From Ulva prolifera (taxonomy: Eukaryota; Chlorophyta; Ulvophyceae; Ulvales; Ulvaceae): DNA of 64,000 bases. Where the stretch lies: NCBI GenBank assembly GCA_023078555.1, contig CM041197.1, positions 3,755,994 through 3,819,993 on the forward strand. Direction: 5' to 3'. Shown here piece after piece: positions 1 to 12,542 of the stretch. A program made the translations under genes and the position numbers. A model generated the notes under the pieces. The model was given only the letters and a program-made list of their open reading frames with translations, was not told where the DNA came from and did not search any database. Numbering within the stretch: position 1 is the stretch's first letter; the number at the start of each line of letters is the position of its first letter.

Positions 1-1449
1 TACTGTTCGAATAGCCTGAGGATGATGTCCCAATAAATGCATTGGACTTGGGTGCCTTTGGGCCGGGGATGCACATGAGCAGCTTGACATTGCGCTTGGT
101 AGAGATGAGGTCCGGCGGGGCGTCAAGGCATCGAATAATGAAGTACACCGCACTGTGCTTCGGCCCTCGCACCCTCGCTCCGTCAGATGCAATCTCGAAA
201 TGAATCGACTGTAGGAGTGCCATGACTGAACAAAAGAGACCACTGCCCCTCCCGGAGGGCCGGTCTTGTGGGCCTATCAGCGGATGCTATTGCAGTCTGA
301 AGTATCATTGACAGCATGGACGGAGCTCCCTCATTCAGCACAGTACAACACGCATGCCCACTACGAGGATACGTACCTTGTCAACGTCGAATCGTGCATT
401 CTCGCAATCCTCTCTGAAATGCTTGTATCTCTCCGTGTTGTGAAAATTTGCAGACCTATCCTTCCTGGCTCGCAGAATCCCAGAACACAAGTTGGCATCA
501 AGGAAGAATTGTTCAAACACGTCCCACATGAGGAAGCATTCTCGGGGGCGGTGCACACTATCCACAAGCTGGTACCGTGGTGTTCCACACTTTGGGCATA
601 TACACGCCGGGCATTGCGGGCCCAGTGGACAGTGCCGGTGCTGCTTTGAAAAGACCCACCAGTGGGTGCACCCATCTTTCCAACACACATGCAGTGTGTA
701 GCGTTCTGTTGGTTGAACACCGAGAACACGGTGACAGGCCCGTTGAGAAATCGGAACCCGGCTGAAGGGGTTGTAGACCCCATTATTCCCTCGTGGCATC
801 GTGCCAGCTGCTGGGTTCCCGGGCTGTAGCGTGACTCTGTCATGGAGCAACGACAACGCTGCAGTGGCAGTTTTCTCATGCCCATCTATTGGCTGCTTGG
901 ACTGCAGGAAAGCCATGGTTTGCACCAGTGCATACTGGCCCACTGTGTATGCTGCCGGACCAGCATCCTGCGCGACAGGTTCCATTTTTTTACTTGGTTC
1001 CAGTGCGACTCGGCTGTCCTGTCGGCCTGATGCACAACCCACTCCATTCGCGGATCCTCTGTACCTGCATCATCATCAGATGATAGCTGGTCACAATCTG
1101 CAATCTCGGGGAACACATCCCCCAGGTGGTCAGCCAGACGCCAGCGTGGAGCGCCCGTATTAGGGCCTGCCTCTTGCCTCAGCGGCAAAGCGCCTGCTTC
1201 ATCCTCGATGGGTGGCTGGAGATCAGGCCACCTTGGGCTGTCTGTCTCCATGGAGTCCACACCGGCTCCGGCAGAGCAAGGTGAATCATTCTTACGGGAG
1301 TCCTGGGACCCAGCAAGGCCCCGGCTGAGCGGACAAGGGTTTTCAGTCGCCTGGCCTTGGCATGCCAGGCATTTGAGATGAGCGACCACATCTTGCAGGG
1401 CTGCTTCACGCACAAGGTGTTCGAATGCAAGCGCGAGTGGAAGCGTCAT
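1..1449 (-). CDS. Tnp2/CACTA-like transposase, truncated at window edge
   Basis: Minus-strand coding region read in pieces: about 1449-886, 1042-335 and 223-1, with a frame change near 1.03 kb and a gap near 0.22-0.33 kb that are probably introns or indels. The middle piece has a Cys-rich block (CPACICPKCGTPRYQ) followed by a region matching the zinc-binding part that precedes the catalytic part of Tnp2-type transposases. The last piece contains SDGARVRGPKHSAVYF and then CIPGPKAPK. The pattern 'SDG ... K ... N-x2-LL-x2-IPGPK-x-PK' is characteristic of Tnp2 (En/Spm, CACTA) transposases, which cut and paste DNA elements by DDE chemistry. The C-terminal half lies outside the window. Family assignment is by motif memory. 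Whether the gene is intact cannot be judged. Confidence 0.62.
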
Positions 1450-4400
1450 ACCGTAAGTTTAGTTGGGCGAAATGTTAAGTATGTGTGCGGAGTACTTAGC
1501 ACATGACGCCTGAGATCGGGGATCACACCTGCATGGTCAGTATCTGAGTCAGATACTTGAGCCATGACCTTGTTCGACCTATACAGAGAGCTGGAATGTG
1601 TCTTCTCATTCGCGGGCTGGTGACTGCCACGTGTCACCCCGTGCGTGCATTCGCATGTGCACCTGCCTTGGGCGCTACGAGGCACTTTCACAACACCTCC
1701 CCCCTTCACGGGAGCGAGCGTGTGCGAGCTCAGCTCATGAGGCACTTGCAAGGACCAAACGCCCCGGGGCCAACAAGCACAGCGGAGTCACAACACAACG
1801 GCAAGTCAAACCCTTGGCGGACATGACAAACATGACGGTACTGCTTCGGTATACAGCGTAACATGTGCTTGCTGCTCTGTGTTTTGGCACATGGAACTAA
1901 GATCCAAGTGGTGTTCAGATTCATCTAGTCTAGAAAAGCTCATCACCTGAGCGTGAATGCAGGCCACAAAGAAACGTGGCAGGAAGAGTATGAATCAGAA
2001 CACATCGAAAGGATGTGCAACTAAGAAAGTGCAAGAGGAGAAAACAACAACAGAGAAGCGGACTCGCACATCGAAGCGTAAAGCAGCCAAATGATTGGTA
2101 CGAGAGGCACCCTGCTCCTTGCTTCAACAAGCCCAAGTTGCGCTGCACCAGTATCACATGTGTTGCAGCAAGATACTGTCTACCTAGGTGTCCCCATCTG
2201 TCCTCAGAATGGGTTGTGAGCAGGTTCTCGCAATGAGGTCACTCAAGTCCACAACAAGGAGGAATTCACGACCTGCGAACAACGCCTGAAGATACTTTTG
2301 GACGTATATACACTGTGCTAGAGGCGACAAGTTTGTGCAGGTGATAGGCGTGCGTGTGGGTAGCAGCTGTAGCCTAGATTGCCAGGCGATTAGAGCAATG
2401 GCAGTCTGTCCGAACGGATGGTATTAGGCATTATAATTAGGAATGTACCGGACATGAACGCATGATCATATAACGATATAAGGAACGGTACTGGATGATT
2501 TGCCCCGCATTACCATAATGGCGCACCATGCATTGCGCAGTCGCTCTGCAGTGGCGCACTATTGCCGTTATGCGCCACGGAACGAGGCGTGAGCCACTGG
2601 CCCACGGTGCGCCAGCTGTAAGAGAGCGAAAACAAGAGCACGCCGCGAGGAGCTTGATACGATCAGGGACACTTGCAGTAGTGCCCATGAGTGGATTTGT
2701 TATGAATAGGAAACAGATCGCGAGGTTTCGCTGCATCTGGCGCGGGATTCTTGCTACGTGTGTATCTCGCGAGTACCCCGACATCACAATATATCACATT
2801 GGGGCAGTAAAACACGGACATGTTATCGTAATGTACGTGCCGCCTTTCAGAGGAGCGCATTCTCGTGGCAATTGCAAGTGGCCTTTCACAGCGCTGGTAG
2901 GAACGGACGATTCGCAGAAGACCACCAAAACGTCACAGCGGCGTCTTCAGAGCCAATGGCGGACACAACATATGCTATTGATGGTATATACACCACCTGG
3001 CCGCGAATGTTGTATCAATGCTTGGCGGTTTGGCCTCGTAGAGCACTAGCATTGGCTATCACACTTCGTGATACCGAGCGGCGACGGAAGGATGCACTCA
3101 CTAGGCACGCCTTCCAACACACAAACTGCCTACTTTCACAGCTTGTACAGATCTGTAACGCAGGAGAGCTCACTGAACGAGCACTGGCATGCCACTCCGC
3201 ACTCCGCGTCGCCAGTGCAGCGTCCGCATTGGCCAGCTCAAGCGAGCAGCACGACCGTAATAGAACCCCAGTCCGCACTATAATCACATTACAATGTATA
3301 TGAAGCTCCTCATGCGCTGATCTGTCATCGCGTTCGGTGTAGACGCTGGTTTCCCAATCGCTGCCCCACGGGAATGCTGCACTCAACACGAGCCCAAGCG
3401 CTCCATTCTACTCCGAATGACCTTGGACCGCTTTCACAGCCCTAACAATAGAAGTATCTCTATCATAAACATTTTAAATCACGAAAAGCGACTACTGATA
3501 GCATTTCTTCGAATTTGCACTCAGTGGCGCACCCCGGTGGCGCACCCATTGGTGAGCCAGTCTGGCATCTGGCCTGTGTTAAGCTTGCTGACATTGGAGC
3601 AGGATCGGGCGCAGTCTCTTGGCGGCTGATGTTGGATCCCGGAGAATGCAATGCGCGGCCTGTCCACCGCGCTCTGCCGCGTGGCGGCTCGGCAGCTGCC
3701 TAGGTGCACGCCGCTGTCCCGCTGATGGTGCGTCATATGGGCAAGGCAGTTTTGCCGCGGTCCCGTTCGGCGACCTCACGCCGGCGGCCGCTTGCGCGCA
3801 GCCCGGCATAAGCGACGAGCCGCCCTGCCTTTGCTGTCGGGTGGTGAGTCCTGCTACGAGGAGTCCAGTGCAGTGTTCTACTTGAGCTTTTTGTCTTGGG
3901 GCGAAAACTTCTAATCCAGTTGTGCTACCTCGCTGAGACCATTTTAGTTGCGGAGGGCCACCCCGATGTATTGCAATTGCCAAGACTCCAGAGGGGTGCC
4001 AAAACACTATTTTTGTCGATCCGCTCGCGCTGTCAGGACATCTTGCTCACTTCGTCCGCGTGGTGCATATTCCAGCGGGTACCCGTTCTTCTGACAGTTC
4101 ATTTCCAACGGTTAACCGCTGTCTCAGGCTCAGATCTGGAGAGGGGATGTTCGACAAAAGGCCTGTTTCAGCAGGTTTCCCGGTCCACCAGCGCTGGCAT
4201 GTACGCAGATGCACAGATCTGCCGGCGCGTAGCATGTATGCATGACCAACGGCCTTCAGGTGCATTCCGAAGGAGCTTGCAGCTTGCATGTTGGAACAAC
4301 TTGAAAGCAAAGCATAGACCTGAACTTCAGGTAACTTCAGTTGAACTGAAAGGCCGGTCCGAGCACGCGTGTCGCGTTCTTGCGAACAATCCGTAAACAC

Positions 4401-7020
4401 AGCCCGCCAAATGCCACGGCCAACCTCTTCGAACCTAATTCGGTTCTCTAGGTGCAGCTTGCACTGGTGTGGCATGCACGCATGCGCACCAGTCAGAATG
4501 CTAGTGCATGAGCGGGCCCTTTCATCCAAGGACTTCCACAGTGGACTCAGCGGTATTTGCGCCGATGCCGACGTCGACGCCGCATTGGTCACAGGAAACA
4601 GCGGATCCAGCTCCTTCAAGCAATTTGGTCCGGAGAGAATCCTGTTTGGGCGCGAGAAAATCCGATTTGGGCCCGTGCGTGCCGGGATAGACTCGGCGCT
4701 GGTCCCCAAGACACTCATCGATCGCCTGGGCCCGCGGCGGAAAACGGCTGCGCAAGCAAGTCTGCCTGACCCCGTGCACTTTGTGCCGGACAATGCAAGC
4801 GCCGACATCCACGGTAAGCTAGCGAGAGCTCTAGACTTGCCCATGCGGGACATCGGGCAGCACAGCCACATCAGCGGCGAGACCCCCCACACCTCCATGC
4901 CCTCGCGTTTTCCTGCAAACTTGTTGGCGGCCTCCCTCCTTGTCTTCGTCGTTGTCATGCAGACTGGTCTCAGGAGCTTCAGCTGTGGGGCTTCTTCACA
5001 GGAAGCTGTGCAGGGAACCCATGTGTGCGATTGGCGGTGACCACAGTCATGTTACATTGCCCTATAGATTCTGGCACCGCGGTGATAGAGGTTCACTGGT
5101 GCAAATCAACTGGGGAGTAGGCATGCACGCAGTGTGAGCAGCGGTGTGAGCGGCAGAAGTACGCATTGTCTGTGGTACAGAGCATGTTCTGCACTGTTGC
5201 TGGAGAATCGTGTCGTGAGCAGCAATAGTGTCAGCTCTACGTCGGCATGTTTTTGGCTGGAGTCCAGTCTGGAGTCCAGCCTTTGGTTGGCTCCGCTGGC
5301 CCAAGCACCACTGTCGTCACACAAGCGCAGGCAGCTGGGCGGTTCATAGAGACTGCAACAAACTCAGAATGCTAACGTAAGGTCGGTCATGCGGCGGCTG
5401 GAAGCAGAGGAACCATTGCATCTTCGACACCGGTACATTAGGGAAATGAGGCGACCGATACGATGCCTGGCACGGAATGCCATTGCATGAAGTAATCAAA
5501 TGGTCATGGAAACTCTTTTAGCCTCTGTTTCAGTATTCTTGGCCTCGGGTCACCATGAGTCAGGTGCCTTTGCCACGGCCGTCACCATCTACACCTGGGC
5601 CAAGCCCCTCATAGACATCACCCACACTGCCATCCCAAAACGGGCACTCACATTGCTAGGTCAGTCTGGCAACTCGCCACTTCTCGCACTCACATTCGAA
5701 TGAATTCTGCCCACGCAGCAGAGGCTCGGCATGCAGTGTAGGTTCAGATCCGCTTAGTCACATGAAATCCACGCAATCAATAAATACATCCCAGGCTGTA
5801 CCTTCATTGGGTGCGTCGATCGTCACAGTCACAATTGTGCTGCCGCTGAATTCTCGCAGGGTCGCGATGCCGGACGCCGCGCCAGACACGAGCCCACCCG
5901 TCGTGAACAGCACGCACTAGGACAAAAGGGCAGTTAGGTAATCTGCGTTTCCATGATGTATCACGGTCATCCACTACGGACTCCATCATGTACCATCAAG
6001 GTTGCACACATGCCCCATGCCGGATTCATGGCAACACACAATGGATACGTTGGTTTGGCATTGTGGATAGCTGCAAACCTCGGTGGAAGCCATGCTTTCC
6101 ACCGGGATCGCCCTGGATGACACATAATCCTTGATGGTATATGTCCTAAGTCTCGCCATCATGGTACGCCTACGTGAACGTACCAATGTAGTATTCGTAC
6201 GATCCATGCTGAAGTAGCTCATGACCATGATGGCTAAGCTGGTAGATTAGCCCATCTTGGGACATGAGTGGCCGAACTCTACATTGGAATTGTGTAGACT
6301 ATCTTGGCTCTTAGATAGCTCAGTTCCATTTTGTATCAAATCGAATTGGACTCTATACCGGCCACATGTACACCACAATGGCTCAAGACCACCCGAGCCC
6401 ACTGTGGAAGATACTTGTGTGGCTCCACACCATACACGTAAACTCCATGATGCACCCTAGACTACACTGCCCTAGCTTGGAACAACACAAGTTAGCTTCC
6501 ACAATGGACAAGTGTATGCCACGATGGAAACAAGATGACCTCAACCCAGCTTGGGTCGCGAGTGACGCTGCCCATTCTAGCTACCATGAGACCATGGTGC
6601 AAACAAATCTTGATCCTTCCCCTGTGGGGATCCACACATTCGGCCCCACGACCGATACCATGCCACCACCATGGACCAGAGCTGCACTATTCCAGCTTGG
6701 GCTGCAAGTGATGCGACTCCACGCAGGATATGGTTCCACAACTCTGGCACATGGTGCGAAACACACCACAACGTTTGTGCATCAGGTTTAGCCCACCATG
6801 GATTGTCAACACTACTCCATGCACACATGAACATCCATTCATGCCCAGGAGGCGCAAACAACCATGTATTGATGCTTTGGGCAACACACCACAATGGCCC
6901 CTGCATCATCCCGCACGGTTTCACACCCCACAACCTTGGCTACATGCATTACATATAGGCATCTATGTAGCATTGATACATGATGGACCCCTATATGGGA
7001 CAAGTGGACCGGATGAGATG
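1450..7020. other. Gene-poor stretch, no recognisable gene
   Basis: Only short or mutually overlapping antisense reading frames occur here, the largest being a 303-codon minus frame at 4047-4958 and a 223-codon plus frame at 4369-5040. Neither shows a family motif I recognise. Weak, diverged tandem similarity of about 150 bp period is visible around 6.2-6.95 kb, for example the AGCTTGGG...GTGA blocks near 6550 and 6697. No RNA gene was recognised. Confidence 0.45.
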
Positions 7021-7025
7021 GTGGC

Positions 7026-10000
7026 TACAGAGCCTCTACTACCGGGGCGGCCCCCGCCATGTTGGGGTCTTGATTCTCTTGTATGTCAGGGATGGCGTGA
7101 TCGTCAAAGTCTTCGTCCGATGAGTCTACAGTGCCCTGCACACACAGGCTCGTCATCAATCCAATCATCTCAAGCTCAAAGTTGTTAGCTATGTGCGGAC
7201 AAACAACAACAAATTGCATACTCATTCATAGTGGCAGTGCAAGTGGCAGCGGTAGAGCTACACAACACGTTCGGCTCATCAAGTGCACATGCTACAGGAT
7301 GCACATATATGCATTGCAAGATCATCGCAAGCAGGCATGCCACACCATCGATGTAAATGACTTCTGTGGCCCCATTGGTTGCGACGGGCCGCGCCGCTTT
7401 CCCCTGCCCTCCGGAACAATCAATTGCACCTTCTTCAACATCTGCACACATTGCTGCTTGAGGCACGCCATGTTGCCGTCTTGAAAGACTATCATGTAAT
7501 GCATGTATTATCATGCGCATAACAGCATATCAACTCTGAACGAGCCTAACGCCCGAATCTTACAATAACATTATTAAAAATGTATATGTGGTCATCAGAG
7601 GGTACATTTTGCCGTCACATAGCAATCTAAGGAGGCGATGAATGATTCAATAATGATGTTCCGGCACACATGTGACCATGTTCAACCTTAAAGCAAATAT
7701 CACACCTGAGGGATAAGGATTTCTGCGGTGTAAGCCTCTGCGAAAGGTGACATGCCAAAAGCCGACGGGGCTGTGGCAGCATTAACATTTTCATGCGCCG
7801 CAGCGGGTGGCCCCAAATCTTTGAAGGCAGCTCCGACCATCGGCTCGAGGTACTGCACGTACTTGGCCCTCGCAACCGGTTGGCCGGGCTCAGCGTCGTC
7901 CTCAGTGGCACCTGTCTGCCCACCTTGATCATCGCCGGCACCCTCAATTGGGTCACGCTCAATGAAGATGACGACTTTACCACCTTCATCCCCAATCCTT
8001 CCAACTTTGGGCCGGGCTGCCTGCAAAGAATCAGAGCACATGTCCACCAGTCCGCACCGGATAGTGTGGAGTCAATGTCACGTTCATGTGCAATTGAGCA
8101 TGATACCATTGACACGCCTGGCAGTTTATGACAATGACTACCTACCAAACTAGCACACACAACACACATATTTTGTGCATGACAGTAGACTAGGTGATGG
8201 CTTGAACATAACAACATCTGTGCTTTTTTGTACGCTCAAGTTCATCCTTGTCGGGCAGATAGAGTGCACATAACAGATCGTACTTTGTAGAAGAGACATG
8301 TAAATTCATGGCATGTCTCCGACGGCCTGAGCTCCGTGGATCGGGCGGAATGCCGGGCACCCCACTCCGCATCGGTGCGAGACTGTAGCAAGCCCTTGGA
8401 TGGCTGCCGGGGACCAAACCGTACCACCGGCTGCGCCGCTTCGTAGTTGTAGATGGTGTTATTGGCCACTAGCGCCCTCCCATCACTCATGGGGGCGCAT
8501 GTGGTAGAGGTCCTGTACGTTGCATTCACATTATTGTGACAATTCCATGCAACAGTTGCGTGTCACTTCAGCCATGCCTAAATGACAATAAGTGTGACAT
8601 TCATAAACACAACTCACGACAACATATCATGTCCAAGTGGCATGCATCATTTGTGTTAGTTGCTTCAACGACATGATCATTCTCAGAATCACATGAAATT
8701 GTTTCAAACATGCGCATCGGGAGTCGAAACCCAAGCTTGTCTAGACAACGATACCATACCATTTCTTCGAGTCCCTGTTGTCTTCGGCCACGAATGAGTC
8801 GACAGCATCCTTCAACAAGACTAGGTTATCAGGGACTACGCGCAGATCCTCGGCTGTCTTCATCAAACATTTTAAAAAGTCTATTCTGATGAGTGTGCGA
8901 TTGTCGTACACTTTGCAGTGTATTGACTGTCGATTCTCTGCAGAGCCGGGGGGGGCATGGCTCACCACCGCCAGTTTCTGGAATAGTTCCCCCCAAATGC
9001 AGACCCGTTGCAAAAGCTCCTCTTGGTCTGCAAAGAGTGCAACATAGCCCTGCATTTCGGATGTTTACATCAACGCACACACACGCAGACGCACAAACAC
9101 GAACGCACACAGACACAGAGACACAGCGACAGAGAGACACAGAGACATCAAGACACAGAGACACAGAGGGAGACACCGAGATACAGAGACACAGAGACAC
9201 AGAGACACAGAGACACAGAGACACAGAGACACAGATACACAGATACACAGAGACACAGAGACATAGAGACCAAGAGAGACAGAGACACAGAGACACAGAG
9301 ACACATAGGCACAGAGACACACACCACATCATAGCACACCAGCAGAGCACACACGTGTGCACACAGCAGGGACACAGCGACACAGAGACACAGAGACACA
9401 GCGACACAGAGACACCGAGACACAGAGACACAGAGACACCGAGATACAGAGACACAGAGACACAGAGACACCGAGATACAGAGACACAGAGACACAGAGA
9501 CACAGAGACACAGAGACACAGAGACACAGAGACACAGAGACACAGAGACACAGAGACACAGAGACACAGAGACACAGAGACACAGATACACAGAGACACA
9601 GATACACAGATACACAGAGACACAGAGACACAGAGACACAGAGACACAGAGACACAGTGACACAGTGACACAGAGAGAGACACAGAGAGAGACACAGAGA
9701 GAGACACAGAGAGACAGAGACACAGAGACACAGAGACATCGAGGCACAGAGACACAGAGACACAGAGGCAGAGACACAGAGACACCGATACACAGAGACA
9801 CACACCACGTCATAGCACACAAGCAGAGCACACACGTGTGCACACAGCAGGGACACACGGGATCTTGCTTGCGTGATGCCCTCTTGACGCGACGCGCTTG
9901 GAAGAAGAAGCTTGACAACATCTGAAGGAACGCCGCTGCCTTCCTGTGGATGATGATTCCTCTAAGTTGATCTTCGGGATCATCCAGGAACTCCGCCATG

Positions 10001-10830
10001 TGGTCTTCCGTCGTGTTGTCTTTGTGTTTGTCGTCCGGGTGATCCCGGCAGTGCTTCCACAGAAGGTGGAAGAGGACACCATCCTCTTCTTGCCAGTGGC
10101 CGTCCTCATCCGAGGTTGAGCTCACTCGGACTCGGACTTTGGTCTTGAGCACAGGCCGGAGTTCCTGCAACGGAACCGTGCCTCGCGCAAGCAATGTCGG
10201 ACAGCCATGGCTGTCACCTTCGATGGCTCCGCCGGCCAACTTATTCTCGTGCACAGTGGTAACGTATACAACCGAACGTTTTTAGCACACAAGCTTTCAA
10301 GGTTACGTGATCTACATCGACTAGCCGTACCAGCTACAGGAACGTGGATGAGGATCATCGATCACCAAGGCAATACGAGCAATCTTATGCAGTTTCTTCA
10401 CACGCAGTCAGATATTATCACGCAGTCGTGCTTGTGGTATGCAGTAGCCCCGCAGCCGGCCGTTCACAACTCAAGTAGCACTCACACATGTGGACGCCCA
10501 TATCTACACTGACAGCTGACCGCTTCTTTAGACACATCAGATGGTGCTGAATTCCCAGTCGCAGCCACTGTACTGCTGCAGATTCAATCGCATCCGCTGA
10601 GGGTATTTTCGAGCAGCTCACCTTCACCGCTGCCACCAGCCACCCGGGGATACGTGGCATCGACAGGCGCAGTACCGTCACCCACAAGTCTCTTCTGATG
10701 GACGCAACGATGGCCGCCTTGTTGCTGGGGCCTGGAGATCGAGGCATGGCGGTGTTGCTGGACAGTGTTAACAAGAGAGTTCTTAAGCAGTGAATCACAG
10801 AACATGCACGAGTATATGTGACGTCCACCA
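7026..10830 (-). CDS. Unknown multi-exon gene
   Basis: Several minus-strand blocks have coding-like composition and lie between plausible splice sites. Near 10.83-10.58 kb is a block starting MPRSPGPSNKAAIVASIRR. About 10.25-9.87 kb is rich in acidic and charged residues (SSTSDEDGHWQEEDG, FLDDPEDQLRGIIIHRK). About 9.05-8.75 kb contains YVALFADQEELLQR and LVLLKDAVDSFVAEDN, and its acceptor is the AAATGCAG just upstream. Others lie at 8.53-8.24 kb and at 8.05-7.70 kb (KVVIFIERDPIEGAGDDQGG). A weaker block lies at 7.5-7.03 kb. I do not recognise the family. The microsatellite at 9.07-9.86 kb would lie in an intron between the second and third blocks. Exon joins, the start and the end are uncertain, and the blocks could belong to more than one gene. 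Confidence 0.4.
9066..9860. repeat. (GACACAGA)n microsatellite with an embedded duplicated block
   Basis: About 0.75 kb of near-perfect 8-bp repeat GACACAGA with minor variants such as GACACCGA and GATACACA. A non-repeat block of about 57 bp containing GCACACACGTGTGCACAC occurs twice, near 9319-9375 and 9800-9856, 481 bp apart. The array therefore also grew by copying of a larger unit. The repeat leaves all three frames open on the minus strand (Ser/Leu/Cys/Val-rich), which should not be read as protein. Confidence 0.93.
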
Positions 10831-12542
10831 GCGACAGTTAAACAAATATGAAGGTGTAATACATGTCCCTCGGCGGGAGTGGCATCCTATAGCCCTGCCG
10901 ACAGTCGCGCGGGTTGCTGCGGGGCTGGCTGCACGCGCGCATTTCGAAAAGTGTTGGACCTATCGCGGGTGTGCCGACCTATCCCGGGATGCGTGCTGTC
11001 GTGAGCACAATGGCGCGGTCCTGTGACGCCCGTATCGATCCAGCAGTCAAGGACGTCTGTTGACAAGATCCTACACCCTCTCTCTCACCAAGTTAGCGAT
11101 ACTTTGGGTCAGTTTGCTCGCCTGATTTGTGCAGCCGCAACCATGGTGCGCGGCACTGGCCGGCGTGGAGCTCCGGAATCCGGTCATAGACTGTCCCCAC
11201 GCCGCTCGCCAACGACGTGTGATGTGTTTGGCCTGCTGCCGTCACTATGCGAGCACGAGCTTGTTCCAGGCACCGCATGGCGAGTCGGTTCCCATTGGCG
11301 ACCGTTCCCGGCAAACTGGATACATCGATGTTCACAACCTCTACGTGCATGCACATAGCTATGTGTGGCACATGCCACCGGGGCGAACGCATGTGGCTGA
11401 AATTCAGCCGCTGAATTGTCGTCGCTCTGCGCGCAGCTTCTCGCCCAGCCTCCGGTCCGACCAAAACATGCAGTTACAGCGGCTGGCCACGGCAGATTCA
11501 ACGAGGCCCTGCTTCGCACAGCTACTAGTATGCGATGTCGCACATATCACTCCGAGATTCGGTTTCAGTGTTTGTTTTCTCCCATTCACTCTTTTGTAAC
11601 TACTCCGAGTCCAGACCACCACCTATCACTATCACAGCGACTTTGGTCACTGTCCCAACAAGCATGGCGCTTGTTTTATATCGGAGCAAGACAAGTGTTC
11701 ATGGGGTGTCTGGTAGCCTGATAGTTAGCCAGCCATCGCCCGCACACACCTTGTCGCCTGAGCTTTGAAGCCCCTATCGGGGAGGGCCTCGCACGTGCCA
11801 CACGTGCAGCCGGGCACGCAAGTGCTATGGCCAGAGCACTGGTCACCACAGCCTGCATCGACACGCATGCCGTGTCGCCACGCTGGCCTCCCAAAATCAG
11901 CTGACACGCGCAACAGCCCGCATGATAAACTGCCTTCTGTCGTGCCAGGGCTAAAAAAGTTTGTTGGTGCGCATTGCATGCGTACGGTACCGCCGGTGGT
12001 GTACCGGCTGTACACGTGACCATCAATTGCGATAAGGCATGAACGTGCATGCAGCTCACAGTGAGGTGTGTTGCGGAGTCCACTCTCTTCTGATCAAACG
12101 TCCATAAGGCATGATTACTGAACACGGTCAAAACCCCGTGCTGTGACAGCCTGAAAGGCTTACCGGAGTCCATGTAGAAGGCCTTGGCCAGATGTGATCG
12201 TCTGCAGATAGCTACAATGGCACAACGGGTGCTGAAACACCTGCACTACCTGTTTCAGAGTCGTCATATCTTAGCGCATCCTCTGTGAATGATGTCAGTG
12301 ATTCGTACGCTCACACAGGAGTATGGTGTTTATTCTACAGCACCCATGCTCCATTCACTTCACTACTGCATCAGCTTGCTATCAGAGGCTGCAGCTAGCC
12401 AATGGCCAACCGGAATACAATTGTATTCTCAGCTTGCAAGCAAAAACACGACACGCCCATCTGCTGCCCTCGCAAGTGTTATCAAGTCAATGTTGCTCAC
12501 CAGTCCAGGTCCAATGACTCTAGTGAGACAGTGAATGCTTCC
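10831..12542. other. No recognisable gene
   Basis: Short overlapping frames on both strands only, none with a recognised motif. It contains one small retroposon-like insertion (11557-11601), listed separately. Confidence 0.4.
11549..11609 (+). mobile_element. Short retroposon-like insertion, copy 1
   Basis: A 45-bp segment (11557-11601) running from ATTCGGTTTCAGTG to CTCTTTTGTAACT is flanked by the 8-bp direct repeat ACTCCGAG (11549-11556 and 11602-11609). The segment is almost the same as the 3' part of a second insertion at 22497-22562, with two differences in about 43 bp. A shared 3' end, a different 5' start and separate direct repeats are the pattern of target-primed retroposition with 5' truncation. 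TGTAA at the 3' end is the polyadenylation signal used by many green algae, so the source may be an mRNA-like or LINE/SINE tail. Confidence 0.55.

Noticed and set aside
4047-5040. 303-codon minus frame and overlapping 223-codon plus frame
   Set aside because: The two are antisense to each other and neither has a recognised domain. A weak resemblance of the plus frame (AGIDSALVPKTLIDRLG) to a retropepsin is not convincing, because the DSG/DTG triad is absent.
5260-5285. Short direct repeat CTGGAGTCCAG x2
   Set aside because: A trivial two-copy 12-mer with no further structure.
8829-10254. Long minus-strand Ser/Leu/Cys/Val frames (up to 368 codons)
   Set aside because: They are translations of the GACACAGA microsatellite, open in several frames at once. 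Only the non-repeat ends look like coding sequence.
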